DNA from: Burkholderia gladioli
Lineage (GTDB): Bacteria > Pseudomonadota > Gammaproteobacteria > Burkholderiales > Burkholderiaceae
Length of the DNA: 6,469 nucleotides
Direction: 5' to 3'
NCBI GenBank assembly: GCA_009914575.1
Contig: WNEB01000089.1
Coordinates: 1-6,469, forward strand
Shown here: in pieces, positions 1 to 6,239 of the stretch
How positions within the stretch are numbered: position 1 is the stretch's first letter
Layout of the letters: each line of letters opens with the position of its first letter
Translations under genes and position numbers: made by a program
Notes under the pieces: generated by a model
The model's input: only the letters and a program-made list of their open reading frames with translations
Databases searched by the model: none
What the model was told of the DNA's origin: nothing

Positions 1-134
1 CAGGCGGCGCAAGGCTTTGCCTGGCCCGAGCCCTCAAGCGTGCTCGTAGATTTCTCCGCATCAAGGGTTCGCTGCGCCGGGCTTCGCCCGCCCTTGACCC
101 GGAAAAATCCACCCACTCGAAATTCAAGATAGGC
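1..134 (-). mobile_element. MITE-like repeat, copy 1 (partial, off left edge)
   Basis: Read on the minus strand from 134 leftwards, this matches the complete element at 4775-4987. The first 93 bp (134 down to 42) agree with 4775-4867 at 89 of 93 positions. The shared part contains the 25-bp terminal inverted repeat (110-134, one mismatch) and the long hairpin (arms 49-67 and 91-109). In this copy the arms pair at only 16 of 19 positions because of three substitutions in one arm. From 41 leftwards the sequence no longer resembles the other copy, so the interior is either different or replaced. The far end is outside the window and no target duplication can be tested. No protein is encoded. Confidence 0.85.
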
Positions 135-382
135 TAATTTTACCATCGGCGGGGGACGGTCCCGGCGGCGCGTCGTGCGGGCCGCCCGGCGGGGGGCCGG
201 GCGGGGCGGAAGGCGGCGGAGTTGTGCGTCGGTTGCGGTGCCATCGCAGTCGGGGCCGTGACCCGGTAGCGGCCGAGCCAAGGCCGAGCGGCGATCAAGC
301 CGCAGCCAACCCGCAGCCGCGACCGGACCATGACCGGTCAACGGCCGCGCTGCCGCCGGTCGGCCACGAACCCCGATCAGGC
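135..382. other. GC-rich gene-free spacer
   Basis: I see no credible gene in these 248 bases between the repeat copy and the stop codon of the transporter gene. The open frames crossing it are arginine/alanine-rich products of high GC and look non-coding. There is a perfect 8-bp inverted repeat (CCGCCCGG at 182-189, CCGGGCGG at 197-204, 7-nt loop) that lies downstream of the minus-strand transporter gene. It lacks a following T-run, so calling it a terminator would be a guess. Confidence 0.5.
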
Positions 383-1771
383 TTACTCGGTCGCGTGCGC
401 CGTATGCAACGCGCCGCCGGTCGCGCTGTGCGACGCGGTGCTGGCCCAGCCGAGCCATTGCGTGCGCAGCATCACCACCAGCCCGCAGGCGACGGCGGCC
501 AGCGCGCCGAACGTCGCAAAGCCGAGCTGGTAGCTGCCGGTGCTTTCCTTGGCGATGCCCATGATGACGGGCAGATAGAAGCCGCCGATGCCGCCGGTCG
601 CGCCGACGATCCCCGACAGCAGCCCGGTGCGGTCGCGCCAGCGGTGCGGCACCAGCTGGAACGTCGAGCCGTTGCCGAGCCCGAACGCCAGATACAGGCA
701 CACCAGCAGCGCGATGCCGCCCGCGAGCCGCGGCATCCAGGCGGCGAACGCGAAATCGACCGCGGCGATCGCCGCGAGCAGCACGATCAGCGCGCGCACG
801 CCCGTCACGCGGTCGGCCAGGTAGCCGCCGAACGGCCGCACGATCGCGCCGAGGAACGCCAGCAGCGACATGAACAGGCCCGCCTCGATCTTCGGCATCT
901 GATAGAGGTTGGTCAGCAGCAGCGTGACATACGAGGACATGCCGACGAAGCCGCCGAACGTGATGCTGTAGACCAGCATCACCACCCACGTGTCGCGCTC
1001 GGCCAGCACCTTGCGGTAATGCGCCGGCAGCACCAGGATCGCCAGCAGCGCGCCGAGCACGGGCAGCAGCACGCCCGTCTTGCCCGCACCGAACAGCCCG
1101 GCGTGAACGGCCAGCACCAGCGCCAGCAGCCCGCCCAGCTAGATCGCGAAGGCGCCGAGCGCGCGCGGCGTGCTGCCGCTCTTCTCGCCGCGATCCTCGG
1201 CCCACGCGAACAGCGCGAAGCCGGCGATCGCCAGCAGCGGCAGCGCGGCGGCGGTCGACATCTTCCAGCCGAGCGCGGCGGCCAGGTGCGGGAACAGGAA
1301 GCCGTCGAGCACCGCGCCGATGTTGCCGGCCGCGGCCAGCCCGAGCACCAGCCCCTGCACCTTCGGCGGATAGCTGCTGCCCGCCATCGGCAGCGCCACG
1401 GCGAAGCTCGCGCCGCCGATGCCGAGGAACACGCCGAGCACCAGCAGCAGCGTGTAGGACGGCGCGCCCGGCACGAACGGCAGCACCACGGCCGGGATCG
1501 CCGACAGCAGCACGCCCATCAGTGCGATGCGGCGGTCGTCGGTCGATTGATAGAGGTTGCCGAGCGTGACGCGCAGAATCGCCGCCGCCAGCACCGGCAC
1601 CGCGACCAGAAAGCCCTGCTGGGCCGCCGTCATCGCGATGTCCTTGCAGATGAACGGCGCGAGCGGGCCATACAGCACCCATACCGTGAAGCCCGTGTCG
1701 AAATAGAGGAAGCAGGCAAGCAGGGAGCGCCAGTTGCCGCTCGCGAGCGAAGCGCGGAGGGAAGTCGTCAT
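383..1771 (-). pseudogene. MFS transporter, nitrate/nitrite porter (NarK/NasA)-like, with in-frame amber stop
   Basis: This would be an inner-membrane 12-helix major facilitator protein of 462 residues. The start ATG (1769-1771) is preceded by an AGAGG ribosome site, and the true stop TAA is at 383-385. The N-terminal helix YFDTGFTVWVLYGPLAPFI and the glycine-rich stretches AAAGNIGAVL and GIVGATGGIGGFYLP resemble the two signature motifs of the nitrate/nitrite porter family. The loop VRPFGGYLADRVTGVR is an MFS motif-A type turn in the second half. A TAG at 1139-1141 interrupts the frame after residue 210. Reading resumes in the same frame (LGGLLALVLAVHAG), so this is a point nonsense change and not a frameshift. 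The product would stop near the middle of the bundle and be inactive. It is divergent from the LysR gene, a usual regulator-target layout. The substrate is not provable: nitrate/nitrite is a family guess, and other anions or small acids are possible. Confidence 0.8.
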
Positions 1772-2057
1772 CGGTGGCCTCTGAAATGAGCGGTCGGTCG
1801 AGGGGCGGCTCGGCGCGATCGGGCGCCGCTGCCCTGGCGGTCTTTTGCAAGCTTCATGCCATTGGCGTGCATGTTTCGGGGGCCGGTGCGGGATGGCGCG
1901 CGGGGTGCGGATTCCGGCCCGCGCACGTGACGGGCGGTGCGGCGCGCGGCCGGCTGCGCAAACCTGGCACGCGTGCGGCACCGCACAAGTGCAGCCGGAT
2001 CGCTTCGGTGCGCGGCTACACTGCGGACTCCGCAATCGCCGCGCAGCAAGGGTCCGC
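1772..2057. promoter_or_regulatory. Divergent promoter/operator region between MFS and lysR
   Basis: These 286 bases separate the starts of the two divergent genes and contain no gene. Two short perfect inverted repeats stand out: GTGCGG-CA-CCGCAC at 1973-1986 and TGCGGA-C-TCCGCA at 2022-2034, the latter ending 23 bp before the LysR start. Either could be an operator, since LysR proteins commonly bind dyads between themselves and a divergent target. No convincing -35/-10 pair is visible, and dyads arise easily at this GC content. The ribosome site AAGGG (2048-2052) fixes the LysR start. Confidence 0.35.
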
Positions 2058-2974
2058 ATGGAACTGAAATGGCTGGAAGACTTTGTCTCGCTCGCGGAGA
2101 CGCGCAGCTTCAGCCGTTCGGCCGAGTTGCGGCACGTCTCGCAGCCGGCGTTCTCGCGACGCATCCAGGCGCTCGAAGCGTGGCTCGGCACCGAGCTGAT
2201 CGACCGTTCCGTCTATCCCACGCGGCTCACGCAGGCCGGCCAGGTGTTCCTGGAACAGGCGCTGACCATGCTGTCGCAGGCGCACGAGGCGCGCACGCTG
2301 CTGCGCGGTCACGCCGTGGCGCCGGTGCCGACCATCGAGTTCGCCGTGCCGCACACGCTTTCGCTGACCTATTTTCCGTTCTGGCTGCAGCGCATCGAAG
2401 CCAAGCTCGGCCCGGTGCACACGCGGCTGCGGGCGCTGAACGTGCACGATGCGGTGCTCTCGCTGGTGGAAGGCGGCTGCGATCTGGTGATGGGGTATCA
2501 CCATCCGAGCCATCCGGTCGCGCTCGATCCGGCGCGCTACGACATGCTCACGCTCGGCATGGAACCGATCAGCCCGTTCTCGGCGACGCCGACGCGCCGG
2601 TGCCGTACCTGTCCTACACGCCGAACGCCTATCTGGGCCGGATGACCGAAGTGATCATCGCCAACGCGCGCGAGCCGCTGTATCTCGACCGCGTGTACGA
2701 AACCGACATGGCCGAAGGGCTGAAGGCGATGGCGCTGGCCGGGCACGGCGTGGCGTTCCTGCCGCACAGCGCGGTGGAGGATGCGGTGGCCGGCGGCGCG
2801 CTGATCCGGCTCGACCGACCGGCGCGCGCCGGCGCCGCGCAGCCGTTCACGCTGAACATGGAGATCCGGCTTTACCGCGACAAGCTTGCCGCGCAAGGCG
2901 ACGACGCCCGCCATGCCCTGGTGCGCGCGCTGTGGGACGCCGTCACCGACGAGCTCGCGCAGCGCGCCGGCTGA
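2058..2974 (+). pseudogene. LysR-family transcriptional regulator (HypT/YjiE-like), frameshifted
   Basis: This is a LysR-type DNA-binding regulator. Residues 1-60 form a canonical winged helix-turn-helix (MELKWLEDFVSLAETRSFS, then VSQPAFSRRIQALE as recognition helix). A linker helix and periplasmic-binding-protein-like effector domain follow. From memory, the spacing and phrases (PHTLSLTYFP, LSYTPNAYLGR) resemble the E. coli YjiE/HypT subfamily. The frame starting at ATG 2058 is good to about 2576 (MEPISPFSA). Homology then continues in another frame from about 2582 (GDADAPVPYLSYT) to the TGA at 2972-2974. The first frame stops at 2643-2645. Compared with YjiE as I recall it, about a dozen residues seem to be missing at the switch, so a short out-of-frame deletion is more likely than a 1-nt slip. 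The truncated product keeps the DNA-binding domain but loses the second half of the effector domain. Ligand and targets are unknown; the divergent transporter and downstream gdhA are candidates. Confidence 0.82.
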
Positions 2975-3185
2975 ATCCCGCGCGGTCGACGAGGGTACTC
3001 GCGCAAACCGCTCGTACGCAGCGGTTGGAAGGCATGCCGATTGCTACCGTTCACGCTCGGAACACGCGCTTTGCCCAGCAATAGAGCGATCATGCAAAAA
3101 ACGCATAATCAAATAAGCAAACGGCATTGGATTTCGAAAATGCGTTTTTCGACAATGGCGTCATTCGCTGACCGTTGGAGAATCC
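2975..3185 (+). promoter_or_regulatory. gdhA upstream control region with inverted repeats
   Basis: The 211 bases between the LysR stop and gdhA turn AT-rich after about 3090. AAAAACGCAT at 3097-3106 is the exact reverse complement of ATGCGTTTTT at 3140-3149. Inside this lies a second dyad, GCATT at 3124-3128 with AATGC at 3139-3143, centred around TTTCGAAA (3132-3139), which has the general shape of a LysR-type box. GGAG at 3177-3180 is the ribosome site, 5 nt before ATG 3186. No clear sigma-70 hexamer pair was identified. Control by the adjacent LysR protein is an inference. Confidence 0.4.
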
Positions 3186-4493
3186 ATGTCTTCGCAACCG
3201 CAGTCCCCGTCCCCCGTGCAATCCGTGCCGTCTGCAATCCGTGCCGTACTACCTGAACGCAGAAGCGTTGGGCCCGTGGGGCAACTACCTGGAGCTGCAG
3301 CAGGTCGATCGCGTCGCGCCGTATCTCGGCTCGCTGTCGCGCTGGCTCGAAACGCTGAAGCGCCCGAAGCGCATTCTCGTGGTCGACGTGCCGATCGAAC
3401 TCGATAACGGCACGGTGGCCCACTTCGAGGGCTATCGCGTGCAGCACAACGTGTCGCGCGGCCCGGGCAAGGGCGGCATCCGTTATCACCAGGACGTGAC
3501 GCTGTCGGCGTGGATGTCGGTCAAGAACGCGGTCGTCAACGTGCCGTACGGCGGCGCGAAGGCGGCATCCGCGTCGATCCGAAGAAGTTCTCGCGCGGCG
3601 AACTCGAGCGCATGACGCGCCGCTACACGAGCGAGATCGGCATCATCATCGGGCCGAACACGGACATTCCGGCACCCGACGTCAACACCAACGAACAGGT
3701 GATGGCGTTGATGATGGACACCTACTCGATGAACCAGGGCCAGACCGCCACCGGCGTCGTGACCGGCAAGCCGATCACGCTGGGCGGCTCGCTCGATCGT
3801 CGCGAGGCCACCGGCCGCGGCGTGTTCGTGGTGGGTTGCGAAGCGGCGAAGAAGAATGGCGTCGCGATCGACGGCGCGCGCATCGCCGTGCAGGGCTTCG
3901 GCAACTTCGGCGGGATCGCCGGCAAGCTGTTCCAGGAAGCGGGCGCGAAGGTCATCACGGTGCAGGATCACACCGGCACGATCTACCAGCCGGGCGGCCT
4001 CGATGCCGTGAAGCTGCTCGATCACGTGGCGCGCACCGGCGGCGTGGCGGGCTTCGAAGGCGCGGAATCGATCCCGAACGACGAGTCCTGGACCATCGAA
4101 ACCGAAATCCTGATTCCGGTCGCGCTGGAAAACCAGATCACCGAGAAGAACGCCGGCAAGATCCGCACGAAGATCGTCGTGGAAGGCGCGAACGGCCCGA
4201 CCACCACGGCGGTCGACGACATCCTCGCGGCCAACGGCACGCTGGTGATCTCCGACGTGATCGCCAACGCCGGCGGCGTGACCGTCTCGTACTTCGAATG
4301 GGTGCAGGATTTCTCGAGCTTCTTCTGGACCGAGGACGAGATCAACCTGCGTCTCGAACGCATCATGCGCGAAGCGTTCGGCGGCGTCTGGGCGGTGTCG
4401 GAAGAGCACGGTGTGACGGTGCGTACGGTCGCCTTCATCGTGGCTTGCAGACGCATCCTTCAGGCGCGCGAAATGCGCGGTCTCTACCCCTGA
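3186..4493 (+). pseudogene. gdhA: Glutamate dehydrogenase (Glu/Leu/Phe/Val family), multiply disrupted
   Basis: Cytoplasmic hexameric enzyme that oxidatively deaminates glutamate to 2-oxoglutarate plus ammonium, linking amino-acid use to the TCA cycle. Start ATG 3186 has GGAG at 3177-3180. Visible landmarks are the substrate-site lysine motif RGPGKGGIR, the catalytic-lysine motif PYGGAK, the nucleotide-binding turn GFGNFG (3894-3911), ANGPTT, and [16 protein letters not shown] near the end, closing with REMRGLYP. Lesions: (1) a 16-bp tandem duplication at 3217-3248 shifts the frame; removing one unit gives [15 protein letters not shown]. (2) DVTLS joins directly to AWMSVKNA where relatives, as I recall, read DVTLSEVMALSAWM, an 18-bp loss in frame. 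(3) One G is missing at about 3561 (AAGGCGGC for AAGGGCGGC), shifting the frame back just after the catalytic lysine. The reading from ATG 3186 stops at 3407. Two extra residues (EL in NYLELQQ) may be a 6-bp insertion. Repaired length is about 430 residues, typical of the family. A functional product is very unlikely. Confidence 0.93.
3217..3248 (+). repeat. 16-bp tandem duplication inside gdhA
   Basis: TGCAATCCGTGCCGTC (3217-3232) is followed at once by TGCAATCCGTGCCGTA (3233-3248), identical at 15 of 16 positions. Sixteen is not a multiple of three, so the duplication shifts the gdhA frame by one. Deleting either unit restores the expected N-terminus ([10 protein letters not shown]). Confidence 0.9.
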
Positions 4494-4515
4494 TCGACGC
4501 CTTCGGGCGACGATC
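4492..4515 (+). terminator. UUCG-loop hairpin over the gdhA stop
   Basis: GATCGACGCC (4492-4501) pairs with GGCGACGATC (4506-4515) around a TTCG loop, with a single A-A mismatch. The C(UUCG)G tetraloop is exceptionally stable in RNA. The hairpin begins within the gdhA stop codon (4491-4493). No T-tract follows, so it may act as a 3'-end stabiliser or a weak terminator rather than a classical intrinsic terminator. Confidence 0.4.
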
Positions 4516-4569
4516 GACACGATGCCGCGGCTACCCGCTTCGTCGCATCCGTACGCCTGACTTAGGCGC

Positions 4570-4681
4570 ATTTCGCACGGCCGCGAGCGGTCGTTGCGCA
4601 ATAAAAACAGTGGTTAACAATAATTACTTTCAAAAAAATTACTTTGCTAGACTGGCGCCGGTTAGCCCAAGGAGATACCAG
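4570..4681 (+). promoter_or_regulatory. gltI promoter/leader region with strong ribosome site
   Basis: About 4598-4655 is markedly AT-rich in a GC-rich setting (TTAACAATAATTAC, then a run of seven A), which suggests that gltI has its own promoter separate from gdhA. TAGACT (4648-4653) could be a -10 hexamer, but no good -35 sits 16-18 nt upstream. AAGGAG at 4669-4674 lies 7 nt before ATG 4682 and clearly sets the start. Confidence 0.45.
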
Positions 4682-4774
4682 ATGAATTTCAAGAAAGCGC
4701 TGCTGATGGCCGCCGCTCTCGCCACGTTCGCAGGCGGGGCCGTTGCGCAAGAAACCGGGGCGCTGAAGAAGATC

Positions 4775-4987
4775 GCCTCTCTTGAATTTCGAGTGGGTGG
4801 ATTTTTCCGGGTCAAGGGCGGGCGAAGCCCGGCGCAGCGAACCCTTGACCCGGAAAAATCTACGAGCCCGTCCGGCGGCGAGGACTTCCCCGCCTTGGGG
4901 CGGGGCTAGGGGTGGGGAGATACCGTTTTGCGACGTAGGTTTTCGTACCCCGGCGGCCCTTTCACCCACTTAAATTTCAAGAGAGCC
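4775..4987 (+). mobile_element. 213-bp MITE-like element, complete, in gltI
   Basis: The element is bounded by a perfect 8-bp target duplication, AGAAGATC at 4767-4774 and 4988-4995. Excising the element with one duplication restores the gltI frame exactly (LKK-IKD). The ends are 25-bp imperfect inverted repeats (4775-4799 and 4963-4987, 21 of 25 pairing), beginning GCCTCTCTTGAA on the left and GGCTCTCTTGAA on the right. The interior holds a long hairpin (4800-4860), then a smaller one, CCCCGCC-TTGG-GGCGGGG (4888-4905). No credible protein is encoded, so a transposase must act in trans. ISL3-family ends typically start GGCTCTT and duplicate 8 bp, making that family a plausible mobiliser; this is an inference from memory. 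A second, partial copy lies at 1-134 in the opposite orientation. Confidence 0.9.
4800..4860 (+). repeat. Perfect 19-bp inverted repeat (stem-loop) inside the element
   Basis: GATTTTTCCGGGTCAAGGG (4800-4818) is the exact reverse complement of 4842-4860. The 23-nt loop contains a second small hairpin, CGGGC-GAA-GCCCG (4819-4831). The folded unit would be about 61 nt. It has A-rich rather than T-rich sequence after the second arm, so it does not look like an intrinsic terminator on the plus strand. Confidence 0.9.
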
Positions 4988-5683
4988 AGAAGATCAAAGA
5001 CACCGGCGTGATCGCACTCGGTCACCGCAAGTCGTCGATCCCGTTCTCGTACTACGACCAGAACCAGAATGTGATCGGGTACGCGCGTGACTTCCAGATG
5101 AAAATCGTCGACGCCGTAAAGAAGAAGCTGAGCCTGCCGAACCTGCAGGTGAAGAACATTCCCGTCACGTCGCAGAACCGCATTCCGCTGGTGCAGAACG
5201 GCACCGTCGACATCGAATGCGGCTCGACCACCAACAACCTCGACCGCCAGAAGCAGGCCGCCTTCTCGACCACCTATTTCGTGATCGGCACGCGCCTGAT
5301 GACCTCGAAGGATTCGGGCGTGAAGGACTTCGCCGACCTGAAGGGCAAGACCGTCGTGACGACGGCGGACACCACGTCGGCACGCCTGCTGCGCGCGATG
5401 AACAACGACAAGCAGATGGGCATGAACATCATCAGGGCGAAGGATCACGGCGAATCGTTCCAGACGCTGGAAACGGGCCGCGCCGTGGCGTTCATGATGG
5501 ACGACGCGCTGCTGGCAGGCGAACGCGCCAAGGCCAAGAAGCCGGACAACTGGGTGATCGTCGGCACGCCGCAATCGGAAGAAGCCTACGGCTGCATGAT
5601 GCGCAAGGACGATCCGGCGTTCAAGAAGGTGGTCGACGATTCGATCACGGAACTCGAAAAGTCGGGCGACGCCGCCAAGGCGG

Positions 5684-5818
5684 GGCGGTGTCCCATTCGT
5701 AGTTGAAGGTTGGGACGGCGGGGTTTCATAGATTAGGTAGACTTCCGATCATGGACAACACGTTTTTCGAGTGATCGATGCAGGGCGACGGCGAGGATCC
5801 AGAGGTAGTTGGCACCAC
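5684..5818 (-). mobile_element. IS256/Mutator-like element A, right-end remnant
   Basis: Positions 5684-5712 match 6240-6268 at 27 of 29 positions (core GTGTCCCA-NN-CGTAGTTGAAGGTTG). Here the sequence is the terminal repeat at the 3' end of a transposase gene on the minus strand; at 6240 it is the 5' end of a transposase gene on the plus strand. That is the behaviour expected of terminal inverted repeats of one IS. The insertion point follows gltI codon GDAAK (5679). The rest of the element is missing, because at 5819 the sequence changes to an IS3-family end. Confidence 0.65.
5733..5818 (-). pseudogene. C-terminal fragment of an IS256/Mutator-type transposase
   Basis: On the minus strand the frame ends ...NYLWILAVALHRSLEKRVV..., with stop TAA at 5733-5735, about 20 bp inside the terminal repeat. 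The phrase resembles the YxxLWILAAAL segment near the C-terminus of Mutator/IS256 transposases as I recall them. Only some 28 codons remain; upstream the frame runs into the IS3-family end at 5819 and is not transposase sequence. It is too short to be functional. The family call rests on the short motif plus the terminal repeat shared with the element at 6240. Confidence 0.5.
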
Positions 5819-6239
5819 TGTAGCGGATCCGGTTGTTTAGACACGGTTTTGCGATCAGGCCGCGAACTTCAAGAGGCTGGCCTGACGGGCTTCGAGAGGT
5901 GATTTGAAGCCCAGTTTCTCGAGGCGCCATTCGCGATTGTATCGATCCTTGAACGCGACGACGGCAGCCCGTACCTCTTCTACGTTTTTGAACAGATGCC
6001 CGTGGATAGCTTGCTCCTTCATGGTCCGATTGAAGCGCTCGGCGACGCCGTTGGTCTGCGGCTCGGCGACGAAGGCGTAGCTCGGCGTCACGCCCCAGAA
6101 TTTGATCTGGTTGCGGAAGTCGTCCGACGTGTATTGCGAGCCGTGATCCATCCGCAGCGACAGTCCGCGGTCGGCGTCGGCTTCGGTCGAGCCGAAGTGC
6201 TCGCGCAGACCTTGACTGACAGGTTCCAGGGCGGCGAAT
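5819..6239 (-). mobile_element. IS3-family element, 3' half
   Basis: The right end is placed at 5819 because a TG-starting terminal sequence (TGTAGCGGATCCGGTTGTTT) lies there, 36 bp beyond the transposase stop, and IS3 elements typically have TG...CA ends. The other boundary is the start of the next IS at 6240, which cuts through the transposase gene. The left half, including orfA and the N-terminus of orfB, is absent from the window. It probably inserted into element A and was later itself split. Confidence 0.75.
5855..6238 (-). pseudogene. IS3-family transposase OrfB, C-terminal half (DDE core, truncated)
   Basis: DDE transposase/integrase (rve) domain that would cut and join DNA ends. About 127 residues remain, from FAALEPVSQGLREHFG to SLLKFAA with stop TGA at 5855-5857. 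The second catalytic Asp is in LRMDHGSQYTSDDF and the catalytic Glu is in GVAERFNRTMKEQ, exactly 35 residues apart, the IS3 hallmark. The C-terminal phrase FKDRYNREWRLEKLGFKSPLEAR is also typical. The first catalytic Asp and the DNA-binding N-terminus are missing, so it is inactive. The open frame extends to 6442 only by running antisense through the left end of the neighbouring IS; those extra residues are not transposase sequence. Confidence 0.92.

Larger units (their letters stand above)
4682..5679 (+). pseudogene. gltI: Glutamate/aspartate ABC transporter substrate-binding protein, disrupted twice
   Basis: Periplasmic binding protein that would deliver glutamate/aspartate to the GltJK-GltL importer. 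A signal peptide is clear: MNFKKALLM, a hydrophobic core and cleavage after AVA (about residue 22). The frame from ATG 4682 runs through ALKKI (4774). It is then broken by a 213-bp element plus an 8-bp target duplication, 221 bp in all, which also shifts the frame. The mature domain continues from 4996 (KDTGVIALGHRKSSIPFSYY) through the type-2 periplasmic fold (NRIPLVQNGTVDIECGSTTN, then YFVIGTRLM) to SITELEKSGDAAK at 5679. There a second insertion replaces the end, and the joined frame closes at TGA 5704-5706. Removing the element gives 259 residues against about 300 for the family, so some 40 C-terminal residues are lost. The expected downstream genes gltJ, gltK and gltL are not in the window. 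A fragment started at GTG 5008 would lack a signal peptide and could not reach the periplasm. Confidence 0.93.

Noticed and set aside
1139..1141. TAG as a recoded sense codon (pyrrolysine-like)
   Set aside because: Neither the family nor this type of bacterium is known for it, and the neighbouring genes are also broken, so decay is simpler.
224..1789. Long plus-strand open frame of 521 codons
   Set aside because: It lies antisense to the MFS gene, is dominated by Arg/Ala/Gln/His, and has no recognisable domain. It is a typical high-GC shadow frame.
3186..3615. Programmed frameshifting in gdhA
   Set aside because: The +1 change comes from a tandem duplication and the return from a lost G far downstream. 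There is no slippery heptamer with a downstream structure at either site, and glutamate dehydrogenases are not known to use recoding.
3486..4601. Minus-strand open frame of 371 codons over gdhA
   Set aside because: It mirrors the gdhA codons, has Arg/Ala/His/Asp-rich composition and no domain; the plus strand has unambiguous dehydrogenase motifs.
4800..4860. The 19-bp stem as an intrinsic terminator
   Set aside because: There is no T-tract after the second arm on the plus strand. On the minus strand a T-run belongs to the stem itself and does not follow it.
4562..4969. Possible protein encoded by the 213-bp element (frames crossing it on both strands)
   Set aside because: These frames run through the hairpin and flanking gene, start outside the element and show no domain. 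The phrase PLAPPQGGE is a common false translation of GC-rich repeats.
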